Shown piece after piece: positions 41,601-53,685 of a stretch of DNA of 64,000 nucleotides. This DNA is from Coix lacryma-jobi var. lacryma-jobi (taxonomy: Eukaryota > Streptophyta > Magnoliopsida > Poales > Poaceae): positions 23,926,842-23,990,841 of the forward strand of contig CM019822.1 of assembly GCA_009763385.1 (NCBI GenBank). The letters run 5' to 3'. The translations under genes were made by a program, and so were the position numbers. The notes beneath the pieces were generated by a model, which did not search any database, was not told the origin of the DNA, and worked only from the letters and a program-made list of their open reading frames with translations. The number at the start of each line of letters is the position of its first letter. Position 1 is the stretch's first letter.

Positions 41601-42921
41601 TGACTAGCTAGATGATGATGATGGTGGTGGTGGTGGTGGCGTTCTTTTCTCTGATGATGATGGCTAGTAGTAATCTCTTGACTAATTACGGGTTGGGTTG
41701 GGTTGGGTGCGTTTTGATCACTGCCTCGCTGCCAAGTGCTAGTAGATGTACTTATGTTGTGTACAGCGCTGTTTTGCTCTCTGGGCCCTCGTTATCACGG
41801 GTCCAATGCATGGCTGCTTTCATAGTCCTCCAAGAGTTTCTGCATCTTGCCCCCACTGTGATTTTTTTGTTTTGTTTTTGTTTTGGTAAGGACCAAAAGA
41901 GGAGGAAGTTAATTAAGAGATGTGTTTTGGATCTTGGATCACAATGCAAGTGCTGATGATTGATGAACTGATGATTGGTCTCAATTCTAATCTGGAGCAC
42001 GTACTGGCATCCAACATGCTGATGAAATGATGCATGATGGGTTATGTGAGGAGGTGGTTCAGAGTAGCTGCCGACGCCTGTGGACGCCAGGATTTTCTTC
42101 TGTCTTCTCTCTTGTCCGGCAGTGAAATCTATGCCGGTGTCCTGTGCGTGCCACTACTACAGTGTGTGAGGCCGTGTGAGCCCGTGAGTGAGATTTCACT
42201 GGTGGAATCGTGAACTCGACATGTGCACGTACTACTATTTTTACTGTCGAGCAATAGTTTTATCGTGTGTTGTCTCGCGGCCTTTTGGTTGGGCTCTGGC
42301 CACGGAACAATATTAACCAAAAGTATCCAGTGGTTAGCTTTAGCTAGGGAGCCGGGGGCAAAGAATGGAGCACCGGTGCCAAAGATTCCATCGCACATGG
42401 CCAGATGGCTGTCGTATTAAAGAAACCGATGGCTGCTTGTTGTGTTCTGTTATCCACTGGTTGGCTATATGCTACTATATGTTTGTGGCTGCTGTCGATT
42501 CTGTTTCTCTGCGTTGTATAGGATTTCGAATGAAAATCAGGTGAGCAGATTCATAAACCTATGCTGTTTTGAGATTTTTTTTTTCTTTTTACAACGAAGC
42601 ACACTAGCGCCTGTCATCGCTTTCGGTTATGGGCTGATGTGCGGCTTCAACTTTTATTTGAAGTACCAAAGTGTTGTAGTCTCGTATGATCTTTTTGACG
42701 TCCTTTTAGGTAGCTTCTGAGTTTAAAAGCGCCACAAGATGGGTTCACCAGAAATGCCTTTCTGTGTCAGAATCATGTACTAGTATATTCCTGCTCCGCA
42801 TTTCACGTAATTCCATACAGTATATGCTTGACACGTACCACGATCGGCCTCGACTAGTCTTGTGCTTGTGCATGTGCTCCATAAGCAGCGGGGGGCTACA
42901 GACTTGGGCAGACCGCAGACC
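41601..42921. other. 3' UTR of PADRE copy 2 and spacer
   Basis: (GAT)n/(GGT)n-like short repeats occur at 41612-41640. No further gene recognised. Confidence 0.45.
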
Positions 42922-42923
42922 TA

Positions 42924-43158
42924 CTCCCTCCGTCCCTAAACAAGTGTCATCGTTAGTGTGCGTGCCACGTGTTTGACTTAATTTATAGAAAATATGTGCA
43001 ATATTTATATCTCCAAATAATTTTGTTAAAAAACTAGATGTAAAGATCTTTCCGATGATACTAATTACTTAGCATAAATATTAACATATTTTAATATATA
43101 ATTACCAGTAACTTTTTCTCGGGAAGCGAGAACGACACTTATTTAGGGACGGAGGGAG
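42924..43158. mobile_element. Stowaway MITE (Tc1/Mariner type)
   Basis: The 235-bp element has inverted ends CTCCCTCCGTCCCTAAACAA and TTATTTAGGGACGGAGGGAG, flanked by TA on each side (42922-42923 and 43159-43160). The AT-rich inside is non-coding. Confidence 0.88.
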
Positions 43159-43456
43159 TATATATGAATTCAGAGTAGTTTGGCAAACAAATCCCATCCT
43201 GAACCCAACACCAACAACAAATCATTAACAACTTTTGACGAGCTTTCAATGATGCGTGTGGTGCCCAAGCAAGCCTGAACCTCTCTCTAGCCGCATGCCT
43301 CCCTGCTTTCATCTCTGAGTACCATCAGGCCAGACCTCCATCAATCACGTACTACTCCATGAACCACCGTTCTGCTCCCGGCCAATCTCGCAGCAGAGCA
43401 GCGATTCGGCAGCATTTATGTCCTGCTTTTGCCTTCTGTACTGGGACATTGACATT

Positions 43457-43798
43457 AGGTCAATCTCAATAGGATTTCACTTGAGTTTCATTTGTATTAA
43501 ATATGCTGCCACATAAGCGTTTTTGATGATATGACATTGCATTTAAGAAGAAAGAGAAGAAATGAGTTTCATCTAGATGAAACTCTCTTGGCACGAATAT
43601 CAACTCTCTCGTCTAGATGAAACTCTATTGGCACGAATATCAACTCTCTATGAGTTATGAAATTTAATGCCTATGAAACTGAAACTTGAGAATGGAACTC
43701 TCACCCTCAATGGAGAGTTTTATTCAAGTTTCATTTTATTTCGTATGACATGACAGTCTTGGAAATAACAAAATGAAACTCACCGTTCAGATTGGCCT
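43457..43798. mobile_element. MITE with AGGTCAATCTCAATAGG ends
   Basis: The left end AGGTCAATCTC matches the inverse of the right end CAGATTGGCCT. Inside are several GAAACTC/GAGTTTC inverted words and a two-copy 40-bp tandem repeat (43575-43654) around GGCACGAATATCAACTCTCT. The flanking duplication is uncertain. Confidence 0.55.
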
Positions 43799-45645
43799 TG
43801 GACACGCAGAGCGAGCCTCATGCATGCAGCACCGAACCGAACCGCTCTTGCCCGGTCGCTTCCGTTTCACGCTCGTGGCGCGTGGTTCCGGTGGACTGAT
43901 GATAGATCGACCAAGCGGACAACCGACGTCCGACGACGGTGCAGCGTTGATCGATCGATCGACTCCATTTCTCAGCACGAGCAGCAGTAGGTCTTCCTTG
44001 TGCACGTCCAGGACGCGTCGTCGGTCTCGTCTGCAGACACGTGTGTGTCAGTGTGTGTGTGTGGCGGATCGAACGAAGATTTGACGACGACCCTCTCGAG
44101 AGCCAAGAAGGCGATGACCGGGGACTGTGCTCCTGAATCTAGGAACATTTTGGAGTTCGAAAACGGAGAGCGTACGTACAGGGTTACTCGCGTTGACAAC
44201 GAGACCGCTGCATCTTTCCCAAGTTCTCTCGTCGCACTTCACTAGCATACTCGCATATGGTTGCTGCAACGAACCTACGTTTGTACTTTACACACAGTAG
44301 GTCAACACTCAAAATCGCTACTGTATTATACTGGTACTCTTCTACTTCTAGTCTTCTTTCACTAGTAGATAATATCGTGGACCAATGCTCGCGTCGCGTG
44401 AATGCCATCACATGGTTTGCTCCAAGTGTAATTCAATATACTATTCCCTCTGTTTTTTTAACATGTTAGTATTAGAATCGTACTAAATCAAACATAGCTA
44501 TTTTTAACCATCAATTTCATTTTTTTAAAAAAAAAAATCTATATACGTTAGCATCATAAGGTTTAGAGTAAAGTCTGATCCACCCATGAAAGTAGTCACC
44601 GAAATTGAATATTTGGGATCTATAAAAAAGAACTATATGATCCCAAATATTCATTTTGAGTTCTTTATTCAAACGACCTCTAATGCTAACATGGTCTATA
44701 TCTAAATGTAGCTCTAAACATGATTTGTAATTTGTAGTTGACAACATGACCTATATGAGACATGATAGCTAAACCATTTCACTTCTTAACCATATCAAGA
44801 CAGATTCTAAATTTCAGAGTCGTCACATGCATCGAGGAAAATTCCCCTATTAACAAGTTCCATGAAGACACCGTAAAGCCTTTGCCTTTTCATCTGTTTG
44901 GAACTTTCATTGAGCTCATACTGTAAGTGTGTACCTCTTGATTGAAAAACCATTGCGTTGCAACACCTCTTTTTCCTTGACTGCATTGAAAAATCTTGAC
45001 TCGGCGCTTTCAACAAAGTCATGAACCTCCAGTAATCCAATTTGTGTGCAAGGCCTAGCAGTTGATTCTTTCACAGACATATGAATGGAAATTAAACCTA
45101 CATGTTCACATTTAGGTCTCATTTGGTACAATTTAAACTCCTTCTCAAAGGACACCACAACCGAGTGTTTTGGAGCAATCCAACACTCGATTTGGAGGCC
45201 GCCTGTTTCTTCCCCGCTCCCACGGCTGCCGTTCGATTTGGAGTGCACGTGCCCATCTTCCTCTTCCATCTTCGGTGCATCGGCTAGGGTTTCAACCAAC
45301 CCTTCTTCTCCAACTCTGGTGGCTAAAGAAGGGGCCGCCTGGGGAGGGAGGCAGGTCAGGCAGTGGGGATGGTGGAAGACTGTTTTAGGGTCTGGCGGCG
45401 GTGGAGGCGGCCGATCTAGGGAGGCCGGGGGCGTTGCAGCGTCGTCGGGGAGGGGAAGGAGGCGGCCGTCGTGGCTAGACTTGACCCTAGCGCACCGGGG
45501 CTCTGACGAACCCTAGCGTGGCCATGACAGGACGGTGGGCGGCGGCAGGGGCGAGGATGAAGAAAGGCGTCAAAGGTAGAAGAAGGTGAAAAAATGGGTG
45601 TCGAGAAAAGCTGAAACACTCGAATGATAAGTAGACAAACTCTTC
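43799..45645. other. Intergenic, no gene recognised
   Basis: Open frames at 44807-45299 (minus) and 45085-45516 (plus) have no recognisable domain and overlap each other. Nothing is called. Confidence 0.4.
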
Positions 45646-45648
45646 TAA

Positions 45649-45859
45649 GGGCCTGTTTGTTTCTGCGACGGCGGCGCGTTTGAGCCACAATCGCGAGAGA
45701 AGCCCGCCAAATGCCCCGCGTCCATCACGCGTTCGTCGACTGCCCGCCACACCTTTCGCAAAAAAATGAACTGTGCGGTGGGAAATCGCGAACACGGGCT
45801 CACTGCTGCGTTCATTTATCGCGGCCGCGCGTTTGGCTGTTACGGAAACAAACAGAGCC
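45649..45859. mobile_element. Harbinger/Tourist-like MITE, G+C-rich
   Basis: The 211-bp element begins GGGCCTGTTTGTTTC and ends GAAACAAACAGAGCC, flanked by TAA on both sides (45646-45648 and 45860-45862). The inside is unusually G+C-rich for a MITE (GCGGCGCG, CGCGGCCGCGCG) and also partly inverted. Confidence 0.82.
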
Positions 45860-45862
45860 TAA

Positions 45863-47662
45863 AAAGGCTCTATCTTTGGCTCCTTTATAAAGATAAAAGC
45901 AGTAACTCTGGCGGAGTTGAAGTGGTTTTGAGTAAGGCAAAAAAAAACTTCAATAGCAGTTATGTCAAGTTTTTGAGGAGTCAAAAGTCATTTTTTTGCC
46001 CAGGGTCCTGGGTAGGTTCTCTGTTGTTTTCTAATTACCATTTGTCTGAGCTCCTTGCAGAGAACCACAAGAAGCTGAACTAAAGTTGTATTAAATAATG
46101 CCTTAACTTCCTCCATCCCTAGCTATAAAATCTTTTAGCTTTTCTAGATGTATTTATTTTACTATGCATCTATACACAAATGTGTGTCTAGATGCATAGC
46201 AAAATCTATTTATCTAGAAATAACAAAACGTCAAAACGTGTTATAATTTAGAACGAATAGAAAACAAACATGTTTATCACCAGGACTACACGGGTTCCAA
46301 CCCTCCTACAACAGCCGTGTCCATAGAGCCCCATTCATGAAACTTTAGCAGTAGTAGAAAGTTACAAAGAGGTTGAAGTGGAAGATAATAACAAAAAAGG
46401 TAATTTAGACCTTAACTTTGCTAAAATAGTTTGAACTTAGCCCCTCCTAATTTTTTATCTTAGATCCAGCACTGTTTATCACAAGAAGGCATACAAGTGA
46501 AACTTTGAGTCTACTTGATTGCAAGGTAATTTTTGCCATGCTTCACTCGTGATGGGATGATTTCTTTAGTGCCACTAGAGGTCGGCTGGCCGGGCTCCGT
46601 TTCTGCGATGACTCGTGAGCCGGGATGATTCACGGGAGTTGGGCCCGGACCCTGCTGTTCCCGGCCCAAATGAACATGGCCTCACTGTGACCGCCGCCGT
46701 CACCGTGGGGCGAGGTCGTCGGCCGCAGAGCAGGAAGGCAGGAAGGCAGCGGGCGGCCCCATCCTCCGCCCCTGGCCGCGGCTCCTCCACCGTCTCCTCT
46801 GCCCCCGCACCCGGCCTCTCGCCTCGGCGTGGCACCGCCGCCGCCCTCGACCTGTTCCTTGTTCCTTTGCTCGCATGCCTTGGCTGCTGTCTCTCCCGCA
46901 CGCAGCCTCCTGTGAACGAGCCCCAAATCTGGTGCTGTGATCAGCGGGCCGAGCAGGCGAGGAGCAAAGGTGCCAAAGGAGCGAGCGGAGAGAGAGGTAG
47001 GCAGCGGCCGTCGACAGCAGCTCGCGGAAAGGCGGCGGAGCAGGCACACTGCACGCATCCCCAGCGGTGGAGCGGCAGCAAGTTGGTTAGTGACTGCGGC
47101 TCCCTCTAGTTTTTGAATACCTATTGATTTGGAGCTTCCGTAGCTGAATGTGGGGATTTTCAAATGGGAATTTAGGCGCCATGGAATCTGGTACCCGTTG
47201 CCCTTCTTGATGGTTAAGGAAACCGCTGAATCTATACGTGTGAGCTTACTTTCAGTGTATTACTGTATTTGTAGAATTTAGGCAACTTACACTGAATTGT
47301 TCCGTGGGAACTGATGGAAAGTGGATTTCACTTGGTAAAATCCTCCCTATGGGCACATGATTTCATAAGAGATCTATATTTTTCAGGCCAGTGGCTTATC
47401 CTTTTTGTATCGGCATGCCCTCGTTCATGAAAAACTGAAGATGAGATACTTTGTTGAGTTGAGTCTATGCAATATATTTTTTATTATCTATCCTAGTGAA
47501 TAATGCATGATTATGCAAAGTTTTTGCAGTATCAATGCACTTTCCGTGGTTGTTGAATTTTGACTAAGAGGAGTTCAGTATGCATAATATACTTGTAGAT
47601 TTTCCAGCTTGCTGGGAGGTTTCACATGGATTGATCATTACTTGGCATTAAGTTGTTCTTCA
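45863..47662. other. Spacer and probable 5' region of the LYRM2-like gene
   Basis: 46105-46260 is a decayed Stowaway-like hairpin (TAGATGCAT/ATGCATCTA). 46620-47100 is a G+C-rich island likely to contain the promoter and a non-coding first exon of the downstream gene. Long frames there have no domain. Confidence 0.4.
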
Positions 47663-48004
47663 ATGGCGCGTTTCATGGATTTACGGGCTTTCATCCTGCG
47701 TACACATGTCTTGAAGCTTTATAGACAGGTATTGCGTATCACTCACCGAGCCCCTGTACATGCTCGAGGTTAGGCTCCTTGCTCTCTTACCTCTGCTGTG
47801 TGCTTGCTATATTTCAAGGTGACAAGGAGCAACTAACTATTCATTGAAATGGTTTCTCCAGATGAGTTGAGGCAGTCTGCAAGGGCCGAGTTTGAGAAAT
47901 ATCGCCATTGTGATGATAAACAAAAGATTAGGTTTTTGATTAGTGAAGGGAAGCAGAGACTAAAAGGTCTTGATGAACTGCTTGACATGACAGGGAACAG
48001 CTAA
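47663..48004 (+). CDS. LYR-motif protein, LYRM2-like
   Basis: Two coding exons, 47663-47768 and 47862-48004 (GT-AG, phase 1), give 82 residues. The LYR tripeptide is at 19-21 (KLYRQ) after an amphipathic helix, and the conserved Phe lies in KQKIRFLISEG (55-65). The end LKGLDELLDMTG is typical of LYRM2. LYR proteins are small mitochondrial factors that help assemble respiratory complexes, often with the acyl-carrier protein; LYRM2 is linked to complex I in animals. The plant role is by family inference. A second in-frame ATG lies at 47675. Confidence 0.85.
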
Positions 48005-49104
48005 TCTGAGTTGCGTCTTTGTCTTTGCTTATGTAATCAGCTCGTTCCAGAGTACAAATAATTAAATTGTTTGAAAAGGTGAACAACTGCCATTTTTGTA
48101 AGAATGTTACAGAGATCCAGATTTCTTCATAAATCTTTCTAGTCTTCCATCATGTGAATGTTTCCATGGTCCATGCTGAGAAATACTGTGATCGCTTAAT
48201 AGTCTGTTTGGATTGCGGTATTATTACATCCAGAATCAAATTTTTAAGTCAGTGGTCTGAGCCCCGTGTTGTCCAACAGTTTTTTGAGGAAACCATTGAG
48301 GACGCCCTCAGGCATGTCAGCAGCCACATGCTCTGTTTCAGTGCATCCTGATCTGTTACAAGAAAATTCTAAAACCTGCAAATCTCGAGGAAGAATAAAA
48401 ATGGAACCAGATTATACATGGCTCGTTGTAAACCAGCGAACTAAAATTTCAGGTATCTAACAAGAACTGTGATCCGTAGGCAATAGCTGCTTCTTTACCT
48501 ATAGGCTAAGTGAGATTATTTCGTAAGAACTGGGTTTAAGTTGGCAAAAGTACATCATTCACCTTGCAAAAAGTTGGCAGATTGTCACACATGTCAGCAG
48601 TTACCTGACCACCAAAACTGCTACAAAACCTACAAGTGTGCTGCACTAGATTTGGGGGCAGCAAGCAGCATCAGCAGGTATTCGTTTTGGTGAGCTTTGG
48701 TTGAAGCCTGGAGATCTTCATAAATTAGTACAGCCTACTAGCTGCAAGGTGCAAGTAAAATCATTGAACTAGACTGCAATTTATAGCTTGATTGGGTAAT
48801 AGAACATGCCGGGTAACAAAAACAACGGAGCCAGATAAAAGGTCTGAAAATCAACTGTTTCTTTGAGGATCAAACTATATTTACTACAATACTCGAAAAT
48901 ATTTTCTGCATAACAGGAACCAGGCTCTAAACTTGAATAGCACTTGTCAGGACTTAATAACCATGTATTCAGTCAAAAGTGTGTTGATTCTGCTAAGGTA
49001 CTAGTAAAAAGAATAGCTTGCCACATAATAAGAACCAAGCATTTAAAATTTTAAAACACATAATCAGCAACCTAATGACAATGTAACTCAAGCAGCAATA
49101 GAAA
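48005..49104. other. Intergenic after the LYRM2-like gene
   Basis: 3' UTR and AT-rich spacer. No gene recognised. Confidence 0.5.
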
Positions 49105-49106
49105 TA

Positions 49107-49365
49107 CTCCCTCCATTCCAAATTATAAGACGTTCCAAGAATCTTGGAGAGTCAAAGTTTTTCAACTTTGACCAAAATTATTTAGAAAAATATAAAGATT
49201 TATACCATCAAATATACATATTATGGAAATATAACTAATGGAGAATCTAATTGCACTTAGTTGATATCATAAATATTATTATCTTATTATATAAATTTGG
49301 TCAAAGTTGAAAAACTTTGACTCTCCAAGATTCTTGGAATGTCTTATAATTTGGGACGGAGGGAG
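49107..49365. mobile_element. Stowaway MITE
   Basis: The 259-bp element has ends CTCCCTCCATTCCAAATTAT and ATAATTTGGGACGGAGGGAG, with TA on both sides. Inverted TCTTGGAGAGTCAAAGTTTT / AAAACTTTGACTCTCCAAGA makes a long stem. Non-coding. Confidence 0.9.
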
Positions 49366-49367
49366 TA

Positions 49368-49906
49368 TAAACTAATGGTCTCAAACATTCTTAACCCAGT
49401 ACTGCAAACAGGCAGAGAAATTAGCAGTTTTTTTACACAGTTAGAAAATCCACCTCTGATTTTTGTCACATGATCAAAGGTCCAGAAATTCACAGTTTCA
49501 GTCATTCTTCTGGCAATGACAGATTAAAGACACTAAAATCCCGGAAGGAAAATGATGCTTTATTTGAGCCTCCGACGTCATCTTTTTATTCAGTTCGCTC
49601 ATCAAGAAGTCTAAATCCGTCGAAATGCGACGATCTGTTACAAGAAGAATGACTGAAACCTGCAAAACCTACTGATTTCGAGTAAGAATTCGAGGATTGA
49701 GTCGATGTACATGCAATCCCGTCCAAGAATCCTTCACAGAATCAAGTAGCCGCCGAGAATTCATCAAGAATCGCTCTCCAGAAGTACGAACCCGACGAGA
49801 TTCAACCGAGAAGGCTTCTTGACCGATGATCAGAACCGAACCAAAGAACTCGTCAAGGATCAAGAACTGACCCGCCAGGCGCCAGAGATGACGCGCCGCC
49901 CCGACG
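49368..49906. other. Spacer and probable 3' UTR of the RING gene
   Basis: No gene recognised. Confidence 0.45.
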
Positions 49907-50386
49907 TCAAGAATCCCAACCGGTCTTGGGCGCCAGAGGCGAGGCCGCAGGCGAAGACGGCGGCGCAGCCCAGACGTTGCAGACAGGGCAGCGGGGCGAG
50001 ATGGCGAGCCACTGGTCGACGCAGTCCTTGTGGAAGGCGCGGTTGCAGCCGGGGAGCACGCGCACGGCGCGGCCGGGCTCCATGGGGTCGAGGCAGATCG
50101 GGCAGACCACCTCCTCCTCCTCGTCCCCCTCCTCCTCTCTGTCCGTGGACTCCAGAACGGCGACCCCGCCGAGGCGCATCAGCTCTGCCTCCGAGAGCCC
50201 ATTCTTGCCGCCCTCCTCCCCCACCTCCTCTTCCTCCTCCGCCGACTGGGGCGTGGGCGGCGGCGCCCGGGGAGCGCGGCCCCGAGCCACGGCGTCGAAG
50301 AGGTAGCAGAGCCAGACGCCGAGCACCCCGAGCATGCCGATAGCGAGCGACGCCACCGCCAGGGACACCGCCCACATCTGCGCCAT
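49907..50386 (-). CDS. ATL-type RING finger protein with a replaced zinc ligand
   Basis: Single exon, 159 residues. A hydrophobic membrane segment lies at about 6-30. A GLSEAELMRLGG block (63-74) resembles the ATL-family GLD motif, followed by an acidic stretch (83-92) and a RING domain at 95-136. Ligands seen are C95, C98, C114, H119, C122, C133 and C136, plus W126 of the E2-binding face. The fourth position, normally His in RING-H2, is Arg116 (codon 50039-50041, CGC where CAC would be His). ATL proteins are membrane E3 ubiquitin ligases, often in defence. With one ligand missing, zinc binding and ligase activity are uncertain. Longer in-frame starts exist upstream, but the ATG at 50386 directly precedes the membrane segment as in the family. 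Divergently arranged with the TMEM208-like gene. Confidence 0.82.
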   Translation of the reverse strand: MAQMWAVSLAVASLAIGMLGVLGVWLCYLFDAVARGRAPRAPPPTPQSAEEEEEVGEEGGKNGLSEAELMRLGGVAVLESTDREEEGDEEEEVVCPICLDPMEPGRAVRVLPGCNRAFHKDCVDQWLAISPRCPVCNVWAAPPSSPAASPLAPKTGWDS

Positions 50387-50768
50387 CTTTCTCGGCCGTT
50401 CTGTCTCCCTTCTCCCCTTGATCGATCGGCGATCGCTCCCTCGCTTGTTCTCCCCGTGGGAGTGGGTTGGTTGGCGAATGGGGTACCTTTGGTAGCGCGC
50501 GCTAGACCGTTGTCGAATCGCTCGCACGGGGTGGGGGAGAAGGAGGCGGCCTTAAATGCTACTAGCTACCGGGCCACCGGCAGTAACGGATAAATGGGCC
50601 TCAACCTGGTTCGGCCCAAGAAAACCGGCCCAATACAGCTCGACTAGAAAAGGGCTTGTCACTTCGTGTAGCGGACGGACGGACGGAAACGGAATCGGCT
50701 TCTTGTGCCAAGTAAAAAAAAACACGAGAACAGCCCCTGAGGGGAGGCGAACCTCGAGCAGCGCGGCC
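50387..50768. promoter_or_regulatory. Short shared promoter region between divergent genes
   Basis: 382 bp separate the start codons of the RING gene (minus) and the TMEM208-like gene (plus). No clear TATA box on either side. C/T-rich and GGCCCA-type words (GGGCC, GGCCCAA) near 50595-50635 are frequent in plant housekeeping promoters. A two-way promoter is inference. Confidence 0.45.
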
Positions 50769-53154
50769 ATGGCGAAGCAGGGGGCGAAGAAGATGAAGGA
50801 CGAGAACAAGAGGCGCTTGGACTTTCTCCTGCGCATCATCCTCATATCCAACGTGAGCGCCCGCCTTCAATCTCCTCTCCCCTCCCCTCCGTCGCGCGCC
50901 TCGCGCGGGACAGATCCGCGAATCACTTCTTCGGCCCGTAGATTGCTGCCGTCTAATTTGTTGTTCGTATCCAGCTCGTCGGGTGATGTAGTAGGCAAAA
51001 CATAGAAGAATTGGACTAACTATTTAGATGCTAAAATTAGAAGAATTGGACTGAGTATTTGATGTATTGCGTGCTCATTGTTTTTCACTCTTTTCTCTAA
51101 GGCCGGAAGGGTGCCTAGAACCGGATCTGGGATGCCACTTTCCTGTGGCGGGGATAAATTCCCTGAGAATGAAATTAGGTGGAGATTTAGCTTAACTTAG
51201 TTTGGCTCAGTGGAATTACTCATCTGTGCCTCTCCTGATACACCCAAATACATTATTACAATCCATAAATGGCAGAAGATAGCGAATTGATGAACCTTAG
51301 GGGCGGGGGGGGGGGGGGGGGGACCATCCACGCCGGCACGCCGAGTACCTTTTGTTTTGCACCACTCTAATCCTATACATTTTGTTATGTAGGGCCTGTT
51401 TGATACACATGGACATGGCTAGTTACTACTTGGGGCTAAAATTTAGCCCAAATTAGCTGTGGTCGGCTAGCTAGTTGGCTAACAACTAGTCGAACACTTG
51501 GCTAAAAAATTAGCCCACCTATTAGCCCTCCTCTTTGGATGCACTAGAGCTAATTTTTAGCTAGCTAGCAATTAGCTCTTGTATCCAAACAGGCCCTTAA
51601 TTCGGTTGTTTTTTTCTTATTTTTCTTGTGGTGCGTTGCTTATCATGAGATTTTTGTAGTGATAAATTATGTGATTCAAGATGGCTACACTCTATGTTTC
51701 CGTCTATTGCATTTGTGTTGACCTGCTGGAAGTATGCCGCCAGCTAAGTTGGGTTTATAAGGACTAGCTCATATATGTTTCATTGTTCTACAGGCTATTT
51801 ACATAGTGGTGAGGATGGCTATAATGCATTCATCCTTCACATGGAAGCATTGGATTGGCCTTATGGTAACATCAGCTGCATATTTTCTTCCATATAAGCA
51901 ACTCGCCAGTATGGCAAAGCCAGTTTACTCTGATAATGGAGAACTACTGGATGGTGGCTTCGATTTGAGCACTGGTGGGGTTTGCGAGTAAGGAACTGCA
52001 CTAGACAGTGTACCAGTCATCTGCTACACCAACTTGCATCTATGGAACGTTTTGTTTTGACTCCCTTCAAACTGCTGAACCATATTTTTACTTCTTGCCA
52101 TGCAGGTATCTATATGATGTGATCTACATCACCGTCTTTGTGCAGCTGATGTCTATCATTTCTGGAAAATTTTGGTGGACATATTTAGTGGTAAGATAAT
52201 GTGCACGTCATTATATTTGTATTTCTGTTCAGTTACTTTATATTGCTACAGATAGCAGGATATATGAAAAAGTATCTTTCGGGCCCAATTTCACAGCATG
52301 CTTCTGGATCTGCTTGACAGCCATTTACTCATTTTAGCTTAACTAAGCTGTTAGAAATGGGAACACTGCTCATATACATTAGTGGATCTGTGTCTAACAC
52401 CTCTAACTTGTGTTTACTTGCTTCTAAAAACTGCTTTGCAACTTGGTAGCAAGCAAACTATTATGTGGTTTGAACAGCCAATGCATACTACCACACCACT
52501 AATCACTGTTTATTTCAAGTAGCCATGTTCTTGTATTGAGTCATTTCCTTATTTTCTGTGACAAAAGATTTCCTTTAGGGTTTCCAGGTTCCAAGAGAGC
52601 TCGTCAATGATTGCAAGCTTCTTATTGTTTTGCTTAATATTTACCTATTCATTTGCAGATTCCAGCTTTTGCTGGATACAAGATTTTCGGTTTGTTGAGA
52701 GGAACATTTTTCAGTGGTGGGTCAGAGGTAAAAGATTGATCACTGATTTCAACATAATTTTTATTACAATCTTGGACTTTAACATAGTTTGCCAAACAAA
52801 CCTGCAAGTTTCTTCTGCTAATGCTGTTGCCAAGGTAGTTGTAGGTTTTTAAGAAATTTGTAGTTTTTCACAAGATATCAAAATAATTGCAGGTTTCCTC
52901 CATAGGCCACAAAAGATGATGTTTTTTGCAACCTATGTCAAAATTCCTGTTTCAAATTTACGCAGACGAAAACACACACATTTTTTTAAAAAAAAACTTT
53001 TACTATGCATATCTCTAATATTATGAGATATAACAGACAAGTATCATCTTTCTGTTTGCAGGGTGAGGTTGAAGATGAGAAGACCCGAAAGAAAAGGGAG
53101 AAGATGGAGAAGAAGGCATCTAGGGGGAAGATGATCAAAACTAGGACTCGCTGA
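50769..53154 (+). CDS. TMEM208 / SND2-like ER membrane protein
   Basis: Five exons: 50769-50852, 51794-51987, 52106-52190, 52659-52727 and 53062-53154. GT-AG borders and matching phases give 174 residues, as in TMEM208 of other eukaryotes. It starts MAKQGAKKMKDENKRRLDFL, has several membrane segments (around 18-38, 44-62 and 100-125) with the family words LPYKQLASMA and EYLYDVIYITVFVQ, and ends in a Lys/Arg-rich tail. The family acts at the endoplasmic reticulum in the SRP-independent (SND) targeting route and has been linked to autophagy and ER stress in animals. Intron 1 contains a MITE and a run of about 21 G. Confidence 0.9.
51303..51323. repeat. Poly-G tract in intron 1 of the TMEM208-like gene
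   Basis: About 21 G with one interrupting C near its start (GGCGGGGG...). It is able to form G-quadruplex on the plus strand. Its exact length is prone to sequencing error. Confidence 0.7.
51392..51596. mobile_element. Harbinger-like MITE in intron 1 of the TMEM208-like gene
   Basis: The 205-bp element begins GGGCCTGTTTGATACACATGG and ends with the inverted TTGTATCCAAACAGGCCC. Flanking triplets are GTA and TTA, so the target duplication has decayed or the border is off by a base. Inside are many GCTAGC/TTAGCC words in both directions. Confidence 0.72.
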
Positions 53155-53419
53155 TATGACAGCTGTGCCCTGTTGGTTGAATGTTAGGTTGGTTTATCAT
53201 AGCTGTCCGACTGAATTCCTAGCTGTTTGTCAAATATTCTATCGTGAATTTGTGATAGTGTTCAATGATGACTTGTTTCAAACAGCTAGTATTACGTAGG
53301 AAAAATGCCAGCTAATCTCCAGCCTGTCTGATCAATAAGAATTTCTTTAACTCTTTTTTGACCCACAAGTCCATACACCAACATTGTGGCATAGCAAATG
53401 GAGTATCGTAAATACGCAC

Positions 53420-53685
53420 GGAAACGTATGCTATGGAAACCATGTTCCCGTGGAAACTATGGAAACCAGCATGTGGATCGTTGGATCTAAATCCGATGGC
53501 TATGGCTAATTGTGTTATGCACCTGTGTTGTACCTGTGTTGGCTATATATATTAGGGAGAGATAAATGAGATGGGTTAATTGCTAATCTCCACCATTAGT
53601 CATAGCCATCGGATTTAGATCCAGCGATCCACGTGCGAGTTTCTATAGTTTCCACGGGAACCTGGTTTCCATAGCATATGTTCCC
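53420..53685. mobile_element. Foldback element just downstream of the TMEM208-like gene
   Basis: Arms 53420-53512 and about 53593-53685 are inverted copies (GCTATGGAAACC / GGTTTCCATAGC; ATCTAAATCCGATGGCTATG and its inverse). The class is undetermined because the flanks show no clear duplication. It begins 265 bp after the stop codon. Confidence 0.7.

Noticed and set aside
44807..45299. Gene on the minus strand
   Set aside because: Two overlapping frames with no familiar motif and no clear splice structure.
46575..47163. Coding exons in the G+C-rich island before the LYRM2-like gene
   Set aside because: Competing frames on both strands, none joining in phase to the LYR exon; more likely promoter and leader.
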